Assembly: GCA_000149225.2 (NCBI GenBank) | Contig: CM000688.1 | Span: forward strand, 248,001 to 312,000 | Length of the DNA stretch: 64,000 nt | Reading direction: 5' to 3' | Source: Lachancea kluyveri NRRL Y-12651 | Lineage: Eukaryota; Ascomycota; Saccharomycetes; Saccharomycetales; Saccharomycetaceae | In this document: piece after piece, positions 49,054 through 57,139 of the stretch | How positions within the stretch are numbered: the stretch's first letter is position 1 | Layout: each line of letters opens with the position of its first letter | Notes under the pieces: model-generated | Told to the model about the DNA's origin: nothing | Database searches by the model: none | Seen by the model: only the letters and a program-made list of their open reading frames with translations | Position numbers and translations under genes: made by a program

Positions 49054-50142
49054 GCTGGATAATTCCTCTGTGAGATTCCAGTGTTACCGTTAATCAAGAA
49101 TTGAGCACCGAAGAGAGGAACTCCGAGGAAATCAGCCCTTAAATAGCTAATCTTTCTATCAAACTCCGAGTACGGCCCAGTTCCGTATGCTTAGCTCCAG
49201 TTCTTGTAACAATGTAACGTAGTAATTTGATCAGCATCTGTTGCTGATGGGGAGTTGGGGCTTTACAATAACCTTGTTTGATTTTACTCCAACCGTGGAT
49301 GCGTGACAGCTGTGATTCGTATGTTTGGGTGTCGGCAGATGACGCGTCAGTAAAAATACTATAATCATATATACGGTTACAATTTTTCAAACGTAATATT
49401 TAAAGGGAAAAAAAAAAAGGAAGATGTATCAAACTATAGTAGCTTTCTTCTCTGTACTATAATGTCTATGACAAGAGTATCAGGCTTCATCCTTAGGTTT
49501 CACTTTTGAAACCTGTAAAGATATGAAGTGAGCAGTAAATTCTGAATTTCCGTATGCTACATTATTGACGTCAAGTTAACGTAGGCGTAATAATATCGAA
49601 ATTGAAAAAGTGTGTTGTTGAAACCTATCTAATAGATATTGTATATTTTACTATGTTATTTTTACGTTTCATTTTTATTGAGGTTACTAATTCTAGGGGA
49701 TTGGTTAAATTTTGTTTTAAAAAATGAAAACATAAATATTATACAATAAGTAAACAAATACAAAAACCTCCATAAAAAAAGAGGAATTGCTTGTTCAAAA
49801 TGAACTAGAAAATTTCAAATGATTTCAAGGTTTCTCTAGAAATAGACAAACTTAAATGGTCTTTTTTTTTCTTTCTTTCATTCAATAGGTACCAGTCTCT
49901 TTAGCCAGCAAGTACGGGAAATTCGAATAGCCGGTAATCCTTTAATGGTCTTGCTATCAATAAAGCAGCAAAATGAGAGAAGTTGCAAAATATCTAAAAT
50001 GTGTCTGCTAGTCTAAGAAATAAAGTACTTCAATTATTGTATAAGAGTAGTTGTAGTTATTAGAAAAAAAAAAGATAGGATGCCTTCTCTTTTATACCAA
50101 ATAATGATAGCAATTGGATCCGTCGCAGGATTACAGCTCATT
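49054..50142. other. Intergenic, ICL2 promoter and REC8 3' flank; candidate origin
   Basis: About 1.09 kb. The ICL2-proximal part has AACTCCGAG twice (49119-49128 with one extra G, and 49162-49170). The second copy overlaps CCGAGTACGG, an everted CCG/CGG pair of the kind bound by zinc-cluster factors. The distal part (about 49560-49870) is A+T rich and contains ATTTATGTTTT on the reverse strand at 49727-49737, an exact match to the 11-bp S. cerevisiae ARS core. Confidence 0.45.
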
Positions 50143-52248
50143 CTAAACGCAAATTATAATGTCATCACCGTTCATTAATCCAAAATCATCCGACGAGCTA
50201 AATTGGTTTAAGGATATTGAATCTCTTGAGGCTAGTTGCAGGATTGATAAGAAAGCGTTTGCAGCTATACGTTTGCTCGCTGGCTTGACAATTTGTTCAG
50301 CATCTTCAAAGTCTAAGGGTTCTCCCGTACTAACTTTGCTTGGAATTACATCTTCGAAAAGTACCTTCTTTTGAAATGGTGGATTAGAACGTGTAGTTTT
50401 ACCAACAGTAGAGGCACACTCTACGATATAGTCATAGAATTTCCTGGTTTGGTTGTCCATGATTTGGTGCTGCTGAGCAGTTTCACTGTCCAAGGAAAAG
50501 GTGGGCCTGAGGCTAGATGCAACTGTTTCGTCCTGAATAATACTGCTGGTTCCTCCGCCTCTAACATGTGTCCTGCTTCTTCTAGTATTTAGTTGACGCA
50601 AGATATCAACATGGTCCTTAGAGTCTGTACTAGTTCTGCTTAAATTTCTTCCGAAACTGGAGGGTGGTAGGTGTAAATCTATCCCTAAAGTGTTATAATT
50701 CTGGTTACTGTCCTCCCAAAAGTTGCTGACATTTCCAATTTCTAACTCTTCTTCGATTTGATCTAATCCGGATAAAATATTGGGGTTACTGTCACTGTTA
50801 CTACCTCTTCTTGCGAATCCGGAACCGGAGCTATCCGTTGCAACAGCTCTCCTACCTTGCTCTTCACTCAGAACACTGCTTGACCTCGAAGAGGGTAAAG
50901 AATGTATCAGCTTGCGCCCTCTTTCTACCGCTGGTACACCTGGAGTCATGGAATTTTTGCTATTAAAGTTAAATATAGGATTAGACGTTGAGGAATCAGG
51001 GCTGGGAAAGTATAACCCTAAAAGACAGTTTTGAATAAAGACTGGCTGATCACGAAAATTCAACATTCGCTCCCATTCTTGGATATTAGTAAGTCCGCTT
51101 TTACTCTGGGCTGTATGTCCCAACTCTTTTCTCTTAGCGTCCATGTTTTTGCTGTAGTTATCACTGTTGTATCTTAACGCATCTGTCATCAAACCAATCC
51201 TTTCATCGGACCTAATCTTAGATACGTTGGAAAGACCATGTACATATTTAGGCCTCTTGGAAATGTGCTCTGTAGTCTCTTCGTCAGAAAGTGATGCCTC
51301 TGATTCGTTCTCGTGAGTCCGTTTTAAGTTTTGTGCATCGTCTTCAATCAAAGGAAGTTCCATTTCTGGGATTACAACATTTCTGTCATCAGAGTCAAGC
51401 TGAGGCGTTTCTTGTCTTTCAAAATTCAAATCAAAATTAATTTCGTTATACACATTTGGAGTTCTGTCACCTACCGACTTATCCATAGTAGTTTCGTTCT
51501 CGCTCATAAATTCATCTATTCCTAAGTTGAAATCCATATCAATGGGCGGAAGCTCGTCAGTAGTTTTTGTGCGGCCCAGGCTCCTAAGTAAATTAGAAGA
51601 TTCAAGAGTGTCTATCGTTCCCTTTGTATTGCTAAGATCATTCTCATATCCATTGTTCAGTTCTCTGATAAAATCTTGCTGTTTTATTAAACTCCTTGAT
51701 TGCGCAAGCGGTTGCTTTTCAGTTTCCAAGAAGGAGATATCTTGACACTGGTTGATATCAAAGAGCGGATCGTCTTGTAAAAACGCGTTAGTTTCATTTG
51801 AATTGTCAATCTGCTCCAACTGTTGCCTTTGTAATTCTAAAATGCTATGGTACTCGTTAACACCGTCAAATATCGTCGTTACGGAGGACGTAACATTTTT
51901 AGGTGCCAAAGCTCTGGTCAAACCGTACAGCTGTCTTTGCAATTGGGAGCGAGCTGTTGTAACATCTGCTAGGATAAAGTCTGTTTTTCTATCATAACAA
52001 ACCGTGACACCATACAACAAATTCGATGTGTAGCGCAGCGGCATCTCTAAATTCGGATTTCGGATTGCTTCACAAGTTCTTGGAATTGAAAGAGATATAA
52101 TGTCCTTTTTTTTAATCATGGTGCCCTTGTTTAAACACGAACTTCCTAGTGTCGAAAGTAACCAAACTGTTGCGACGCCTGAATAGACTTCGCCATTGTC
52201 ATCGTTACCTCTCTGTAGGTTAAAAAGTTGGTTCCTCACAGATGACAT
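50143..52248 (-). CDS. REC8: Rec8, meiotic cohesin kleisin
   Basis: The product has 701 residues; S. cerevisiae Rec8 (YPR007C) has 680. The N-terminal kleisin region is VYSGVATVWLLSTLGSS, then RYTSNLLYGVTVCYDRKTDFILADV, which binds Smc3. The C-terminal winged-helix segment (RIAANAFLSILQLASRDSISL), which binds Smc1, closes the protein. The middle is disordered, serine-rich, and has arginine-containing patches such as ARRGS and RSRTHVR that could hold separase sites. A URS1 element upstream supports meiotic expression. Confidence 0.94.
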   Translation of the reverse strand: MSSVRNQLFNLQRGNDDNGEVYSGVATVWLLSTLGSSCLNKGTMIKKKDIISLSIPRTCEAIRNPNLEMPLRYTSNLLYGVTVCYDRKTDFILADVTTARSQLQRQLYGLTRALAPKNVTSSVTTIFDGVNEYHSILELQRQQLEQIDNSNETNAFLQDDPLFDINQCQDISFLETEKQPLAQSRSLIKQQDFIRELNNGYENDLSNTKGTIDTLESSNLLRSLGRTKTTDELPPIDMDFNLGIDEFMSENETTMDKSVGDRTPNVYNEINFDLNFERQETPQLDSDDRNVVIPEMELPLIEDDAQNLKRTHENESEASLSDEETTEHISKRPKYVHGLSNVSKIRSDERIGLMTDALRYNSDNYSKNMDAKRKELGHTAQSKSGLTNIQEWERMLNFRDQPVFIQNCLLGLYFPSPDSSTSNPIFNFNSKNSMTPGVPAVERGRKLIHSLPSSRSSSVLSEEQGRRAVATDSSGSGFARRGSNSDSNPNILSGLDQIEEELEIGNVSNFWEDSNQNYNTLGIDLHLPPSSFGRNLSRTSTDSKDHVDILRQLNTRRSRTHVRGGGTSSIIQDETVASSLRPTFSLDSETAQQHQIMDNQTRKFYDYIVECASTVGKTTRSNPPFQKKVLFEDVIPSKVSTGEPLDFEDAEQIVKPASKRIAANAFLSILQLASRDSISLNQFSSSDDFGLMNGDDIIICV

Positions 52249-52351
52249 TTCTTCCTGTGCTTCCTGTTATTGGCAAACATAAAAAGAACATGAAGAAGTG
52301 AACTATCTCTCATGTACTTTTGTTTTCTTAAATATTCTTACTAGAGTAATT

Positions 52352-52361
52352 TAGCCGCCGA
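52352..52361 (+). promoter_or_regulatory. URS1 element (Ume6 site) between REC8 and FAR7
   Basis: TAGCCGCCGA matches the URS1 consensus of early meiotic genes. It is 104 bp upstream of the REC8 ATG and 128 bp upstream of the FAR7 ATG, in their divergent promoter. Confidence 0.85.
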
Positions 52362-52488
52362 ACTATACCCCTTATGCGTGGTTGAAACCCCATATGGTTT
52401 ACCCGGACAAAAATATGAAAAGATTCCTAATACTTCGGGAGATCTTTTGATATATACAACAGTAATACAAGAAGAAGACCGACAAAAG

Positions 52489-53064
52489 ATGAGTGAGCAA
52501 CAAGTGATGTTTATGAATCCTCAAACCGAAAATTTACAACATCTGTATGAGCTGGTTGGCAAGCTTTCCAGACAATTGGTGGAAAACAAGGAGAAAAGAG
52601 CGCACTTACTGCGGGACATCGACATTTTGTCCCACGAATTAGATAAGTCAAAGGCCAAAACACGACGTGACAACAATATTCCGTTGTTTAAAAGCTTCTT
52701 AAAAAAAAGGGGCTATGGAATCTCGGAAGTAGCAAATGAGGCAGAGGATCTCCAGACACTACGAAGCCAGAATACGTTGTTGAAACATCTGCTACAGGAG
52801 AAAGTTGTTTTAAACAACGAAACACTGGCTCTTTTAAGAGTCCATGAACATTCTTTGAATGCTGTAGTACAGTTCTTGCGAGAGGATGTATTGGAATATC
52901 ACCGAAAGTTGGTGAGCAAGTGCCGGCTGTTATTTATACAACAACTAGTGACATTGGAAGACAAAGAGTTTCTAGATTACCTACAAAACGTTAGTGGATT
53001 ACAAGAACTAATAGATTTATCGGAAATATTCCGGAGTTTACTGAGGTTACACGTGGAAATGTGA
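52489..53064 (+). CDS. FAR7: Far7, coiled-coil subunit of the Far/STRIPAK-like complex
   Basis: The product has 191 residues from the ATG at 52489. The frame is open 37 codons further upstream from a GTG, but that part would overlap the promoter and has no ATG. It is mostly coiled coil (LQHLYELVGKLSRQLVENKEKRAHLLRDID...; LRSQNTLLKHLLQEKVVLNNE). S. cerevisiae Far7 (YFR008W) has 221 residues and works with Far3, Far8, Far9, Far10 and Far11 in pheromone arrest and TORC2 signalling. Sequence similarity is weak to the eye; gene order (YFH7 and FAR7 are neighbours on chromosome VI) is the main support. Confidence 0.8.
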   Translation: MSEQQVMFMNPQTENLQHLYELVGKLSRQLVENKEKRAHLLRDIDILSHELDKSKAKTRRDNNIPLFKSFLKKRGYGISEVANEAEDLQTLRSQNTLLKHLLQEKVVLNNETLALLRVHEHSLNAVVQFLREDVLEYHRKLVSKCRLLFIQQLVTLEDKEFLDYLQNVSGLQELIDLSEIFRSLLRLHVEM

Positions 53065-54171
53065 TTTCTACAGAGGCGTACAGAGACACTTTGCACCGGA
53101 AGTGAGTGGGTAGGATAGCCGCAAGAGATAGAGAAGGTGACATCATAAAGCAACCACCGCTTCAATTCCACGCTATATCCAAAGAATTATATGTATTGAA
53201 GCCAAGATTGGTTACAACTCGTACAGAAGCTAACCTAAGAGTCGACTCAACGCTATCAAGATATTCGATGCAAGACTGCAGTATCCACTTTATGCTATAT
53301 TAAAATTAAAATTCATGATGCTGTGCGTATGCCTAAAAAAGTGATAAAGAGTGGCCGACTTGATAATACGCCTTTGGAGACTTATAAAAAAGGATAAAGA
53401 AACTAAATTACAAGAAGCAAAAATAGAAAATTTGACAGACAGTAATCGTTTCCCAAGAAATGAACACTTATGAATATATGCCTGTAATATTTTATGTTAT
53501 CCCAGCTTTACAGCCTAAAATTTAGTGAAAGAACAGAATTTACCTCTCACGATTTATAAAAAAACATTTGCATGGGCTATATCTCAACAAAACATGGGTT
53601 CGTTCTTTTATCAAACAACGTAGTATTCTATTAGATGGTGTAAAAAGAAGTGTTACTATGACTATAGTATCTGACTATCTGCTTATAAAAGTTACTCATA
53701 CCAACTTTTTTTTCTGTCGTCTTTTCCCAGATGTACTGTCCCGCATTAAAATTGTTCTTATACAGCTATCAGCATCACGGTTTCTAGGTGACCTCCTTGC
53801 AAATTTCGGGTACAAAAATCGTTTGCTAACCAAAAAATCAGCCAGTACCATATACTTAAGGAATATCTGCTGGACCTAACCCTTCAGAACCCCCACAATT
53901 TTTAGTGTATAAATTAGTATCGACCAATGTACTAATGTGTGGCTAAACACAACTGAGGAGTAATCAACCCACGTTATGTAAAATTCTGTTCATCAGACAA
54001 CTAGCAAAATATTTTCCCAAGACTTACATGCCAGCTTAAACCATTTTATCTGCTTGGTTTCTAGTCAGTCGAGTCTTGGTATAAGCGAAGCTACAACACC
54101 TAGCTATGCTTCGCAAAATAAGTATACTTCCTTCCATGGGAATAATGGGTTTGCGGAGCCTGGTGACAAAC
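53065..54171. other. Gene-free stretch between FAR7 and the LTR
   Basis: About 1.1 kb, A+T rich. A 103-codon frame at 53568-53879 begins with a non-ATG codon and looks random. No tRNA or snoRNA was recognised. Confidence 0.4.
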
Positions 54172-54504
54172 TGAGAAATAGGTAAATATTGGGACAATTG
54201 TCGAGATTCCATTTTTTGGTTAAGGCTATAATAATTTGGTATATGATTATACTAGAAGTTCTCCTCCTCTTTCTAGGAATCTCTAAAAGGAGTCGATGAT
54301 TCTATATACAATTATTCATATATTCTCTTTCCTTTTATATGGTTTGGTTCATTATCCTATTACATTATCAGTCCTTGCGTTTCAGCTTCCACTAACTTAG
54401 ATGACTGTTTCTCATTCTTTATGTCACCTTATAACACCGTGTATGATAATATACTAATAACACGAATACTAGTCGATGGTCGATAGTTGTATTTCGTTCC
54501 AACA
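54172..54504 (-). mobile_element. Solo LTR, Ty1/Ty2 delta-like, reverse orientation (fossil)
   Basis: About 333 bp, near the full length of a delta LTR. Read on the reverse strand it starts TGTTGGAACG and ends at TGAGAAATA (forward 54172). It shares with the 38-kb copy the long block around TTAGTGGAAGCTGAAACGCA. I see no matching 5-bp flanks. It lies about 560 bp upstream of tRNA-Gly, within the usual Ty1-type target zone. No internal element was found, so it is an old fossil. Confidence 0.88.
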
Positions 54505-55066
54505 ATTACAAGCACTGAGAGCCAAATTAGAAAGCAACCATTCAAATATCTGTCAAATAAGCCTAATTCATATTGCTCCTTTTCAGGATACATAACTACT
54601 CGCGTCGTTTAGTTTATTCATCATCTTCACGTTCGTTCAAGTACAGGTTCATATCATTTAGGTGAAGCACCAAAATATTTAGCCCGTATACCGTAAACTT
54701 CTCAGTTAACAGATGGTTAACAGATTCATGCCTTGGGTTGAGTTTCTCAAGCTATTACTGATGACGCTTCTATTCTATTTATAACTGGGATCCCTCTTCG
54801 ACGATAAGTCACCAAGCTCTACTTGTACTTTTCTGGATCAGCCTTGATTCTAGTCGCCAGCTAACCGAATTTTTGTTTTTTATCTTGATCATAGTTAAAT
54901 AGAGGAGTGGTCTCTGGAGGCCACTCATCGGTTCTTCTACTCTGGCCATTAATACGCCGCTGTTCTTGAGAGACAGATGCCATCTACGTCTCTCAGTTTT
55001 CTATCATCCGTGGGTAAATCAACACGAAATATATCACACTTATTATGAGGTTAACCCACAACAAAC
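54505..55066. other. Stretch between LTR and tRNA-Gly
   Basis: These 562 bp show no gene. Nothing was recognised with confidence. Confidence 0.4.
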
Positions 55067-55137
55067 GCGCAAGTGGTTTAGTGGTAAAATCCAACGTTGC
55101 CATCGTTGGGCCCCCGGTTCGATTCCGGGCTTGCGCA
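55067..55137 (+). tRNA. tG(GCC): tRNA-Gly (GCC)
   Basis: This 71-nt cloverleaf starts GCGCAAGTGGTTTAGTGGTA and ends GGTTCGATTCCGGGCTTGCGC followed by the discriminator A. The acceptor arms GCGCAAG and CTTGCGC pair perfectly, the anticodon is GCC, and there is no intron. A T-run follows (TTTTCTTTTT). In S. cerevisiae, tRNA-Gly(GCC) genes lie both after FAR7 and near HAA1; here one copy lies between FAR7 and HAA1. Confidence 0.98.
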
Positions 55138-55209
55138 TTTTCTTTTTGTTGCTTCTCGTCAGAAAAATGTCACTCTTCTTGAAAAGTATAGAAAAGGCAC
55201 TATCCTCAG

Positions 55210-55217
55210 CGCACCCA
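55210..55217 (+). promoter_or_regulatory. Aft1/Aft2-type iron-response site (CGCACCCA)
   Basis: CGCACCCA fits the Aft consensus YRCACCCR. It lies 798 bp upstream of the FTR1-like ATG and is the farthest of three such sites. Confidence 0.6.
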
Positions 55218-55296
55218 TTTTTATTTTCCTTCCACCTTTTTTCTTCTTTTCGGTTTCTCAGGGACTACGGCCATGTCTGGCTGATGTAACAGAAAC

Positions 55297-55304
55297 TGCA
55301 CCCA
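55297..55304 (+). promoter_or_regulatory. Aft1/Aft2-type iron-response site (TGCACCCA)
   Basis: TGCACCCA is the strongest form of the Aft1 consensus. It lies 711 bp upstream of the FTR1-like ATG. Confidence 0.75.
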
Positions 55305-55721
55305 ATAAATAAAACCTCCGCCGAGCACCAACTACATATTTCCTTGGTGCTGTCATTACAACGCTTGGCTTCAAATCCGATAGTCTAATGCAGTGTATGG
55401 GTTGAATTAATTAAGGGTCCGAAAATAAAAGAGGTGGTATGGCCGGTGGCTTTCGAGCCGCAGTTCCTAATCGAACATTATCCTTCAAACAGAATAAGAG
55501 CAGTAAGTTCCTTAGAGGTGCCTAAGGTTATATTTCTTGGCTCTGAACGTATTCCGAAAATCGGCATGCATTTAGTAGGTCGAACAAGTTCAAAAAATGT
55601 ACGAGTTTCGAGCGAAAAAAGTTCGGTGCCATTTGTAGCATCTGATCTTGCACTGAAGGGTCTCAGGCCTTTACCTTCCATCAAACAAAAGAAAAAAAGT
55701 TCTGCAAACTTTTGTAAGAAA

Positions 55722-55729
55722 TGCACCCT
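55722..55729 (+). promoter_or_regulatory. Aft1/Aft2-type iron-response site (TGCACCCT)
   Basis: TGCACCC, with T in place of the final purine, lies 286 bp upstream of the FTR1-like ATG, the usual distance for Aft sites. A TATA box (TATATAAA) follows at 55880-55887. Confidence 0.75.
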
Positions 55730-55879
55730 TTATGAAATGCAGGGATGTATCTGTTGGGATAGCTACGGCAATATCTGAGTACAATTTTCATTGTTGGTGA
55801 TAGTAACGGGTTGAAAGGTTCGTTTTCTTGAGGGAAGAGGTCATGAGAGTCTCAAGGGTTTGGTAGAGGACGAAGAGGA

Positions 55880-55887
55880 TATATAAA
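55880..55887 (+). promoter_or_regulatory. TATA box of the FTR1-like gene
   Basis: TATATAAA lies 128 bp upstream of the ATG. Strong TATA boxes are typical of regulated yeast genes such as the iron regulon. Confidence 0.7.
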
Positions 55888-56014
55888 GAACAAAAATGCG
55901 CAAAATAGGCTCGCATAATTTACTCTCTATTTTCTCTTTTTGCCATTAGATTACTTTCGGTTCCGTCCAGCTTTGTTTCCGGGTTTTTAGACAAATAAAA
56001 AGAACCTTATCAAT

Positions 56015-57139
56015 ATGGCTAACAAGGTCTTCAACGTTGCAGTTTTCTTCGTTGTCTTCAGAGAAACTTTGGAAGCAGTAGTTATTGTTTCTGTGCTGCT
56101 GTCCTTCTTGAAGCAATCCATTAGTAGCCAAGATCTCGGCCTTTATAAGAAGTTGAGAACACAAGTTTGGGTGGGTGTCGCTCTAGGTTTGTTTATCTGT
56201 CTGGCAATCGGTGGTGGTTTTATCGGTGCGTACTATTCTCTGAACAATGATGTGTTTGGTAGTGCCGAAGACTTATGGGAAGGTGTTTTCTGTATGATCG
56301 CTACTGTTATGATTTCCGTCATGGGTATTGCTATGCTAAGAATTAATAAGATGCAGGCCAAGTGGAGAGTCAAAATAGCACGTGCCCTGGTTGATATCCC
56401 TGAACGTAAAAGAGACCGTTTCAGATTGGGTTACCTATCTAAGAAGTATGCCATGTTCTTGCTGCCTTTTATCACAGTGTTGAGAGAAGGTCTAGAGGCT
56501 GTTGTTTTCGTTGCTGGTGCTGGGCTGAGTACCTCAGGCTCCAGGGCTTCTGCATATCCACTACCTGTCTTTGTAGGGTTAATTGCCGGTGTTGCCGTTG
56601 GTTTCCTATTATACTATGGTGCCTCTTATTCCTCTTTACAGGTATTTTTGGTTATCTCTACCTGTGTTCTGTATTTGATTGCTGCAGGTTTGTTTTCCAG
56701 AGGTGCATGGTACTTTGAAACTTACAGATTTAACACAGCTAGTGGGGGTGACGCTTCCGAGTCTGGTAGCGGTAATGGTTCTTATAACATTAAGAAAGCT
56801 GTCTACCACGTCAACTGTTGTAATCCAGAAATGGACAATGGTTGGGATATTTTCAATGCCTTGTTGGGCTGGCAAAACACTGGTTATTTGAGTTCCATGT
56901 TGTGTTACAACATTTACTGGTTGGCTTTAATTGTTATCGTTTCTTTGATGATCTTTGAAGAAAAGAGAGGCCACCTACCATTCTGCAAGAATTTGCAATT
57001 GAAGCAATTGAACCCAGGTTACTGGTTGAAGAATAAGAAGAAGGATGAATTAACCGAAGAGCAAAAAGCTGCTTTGTTCAACAAAGTGGAGAAATTGAAC
57101 TTTGATGAGGATGGTGTTATTAGAAACCAACAGGCATAG
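56015..57139 (+). CDS. FTR1: High-affinity iron permease, Ftr1 family
   Basis: The product has 374 residues; S. cerevisiae Ftr1 (YER145C) has 404, and the missing part is the cytosolic C-terminal tail. The two iron-binding motifs are intact: RETLE (16-20) and REGLE (157-161). The conserved loop DASESGSGNGSYNIKKAVYHVNCCNPEMDNGWDIFNALLGWQNTGYLSSM is present. Seven membrane segments are expected. Ftr1 works with the ferroxidase Fet3 at the plasma membrane. No FTR1 gene lies here in S. cerevisiae (it is on chromosome V), so this is either a relocated orthologue or an additional copy. Three Aft-type sites lie upstream, which argues that it is functional. Confidence 0.95.
   Translation: MANKVFNVAVFFVVFRETLEAVVIVSVLLSFLKQSISSQDLGLYKKLRTQVWVGVALGLFICLAIGGGFIGAYYSLNNDVFGSAEDLWEGVFCMIATVMISVMGIAMLRINKMQAKWRVKIARALVDIPERKRDRFRLGYLSKKYAMFLLPFITVLREGLEAVVFVAGAGLSTSGSRASAYPLPVFVGLIAGVAVGFLLYYGASYSSLQVFLVISTCVLYLIAAGLFSRGAWYFETYRFNTASGGDASESGSGNGSYNIKKAVYHVNCCNPEMDNGWDIFNALLGWQNTGYLSSMLCYNIYWLALIVIVSLMIFEEKRGHLPFCKNLQLKQLNPGYWLKNKKKDELTEEQKAALFNKVEKLNFDEDGVIRNQQA

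Noticed and set aside
55434-55778. 114-codon frame upstream of the FTR1-like gene
   Set aside because: It begins with GTG, lies within the iron-responsive promoter, and an Aft-type site falls inside it.
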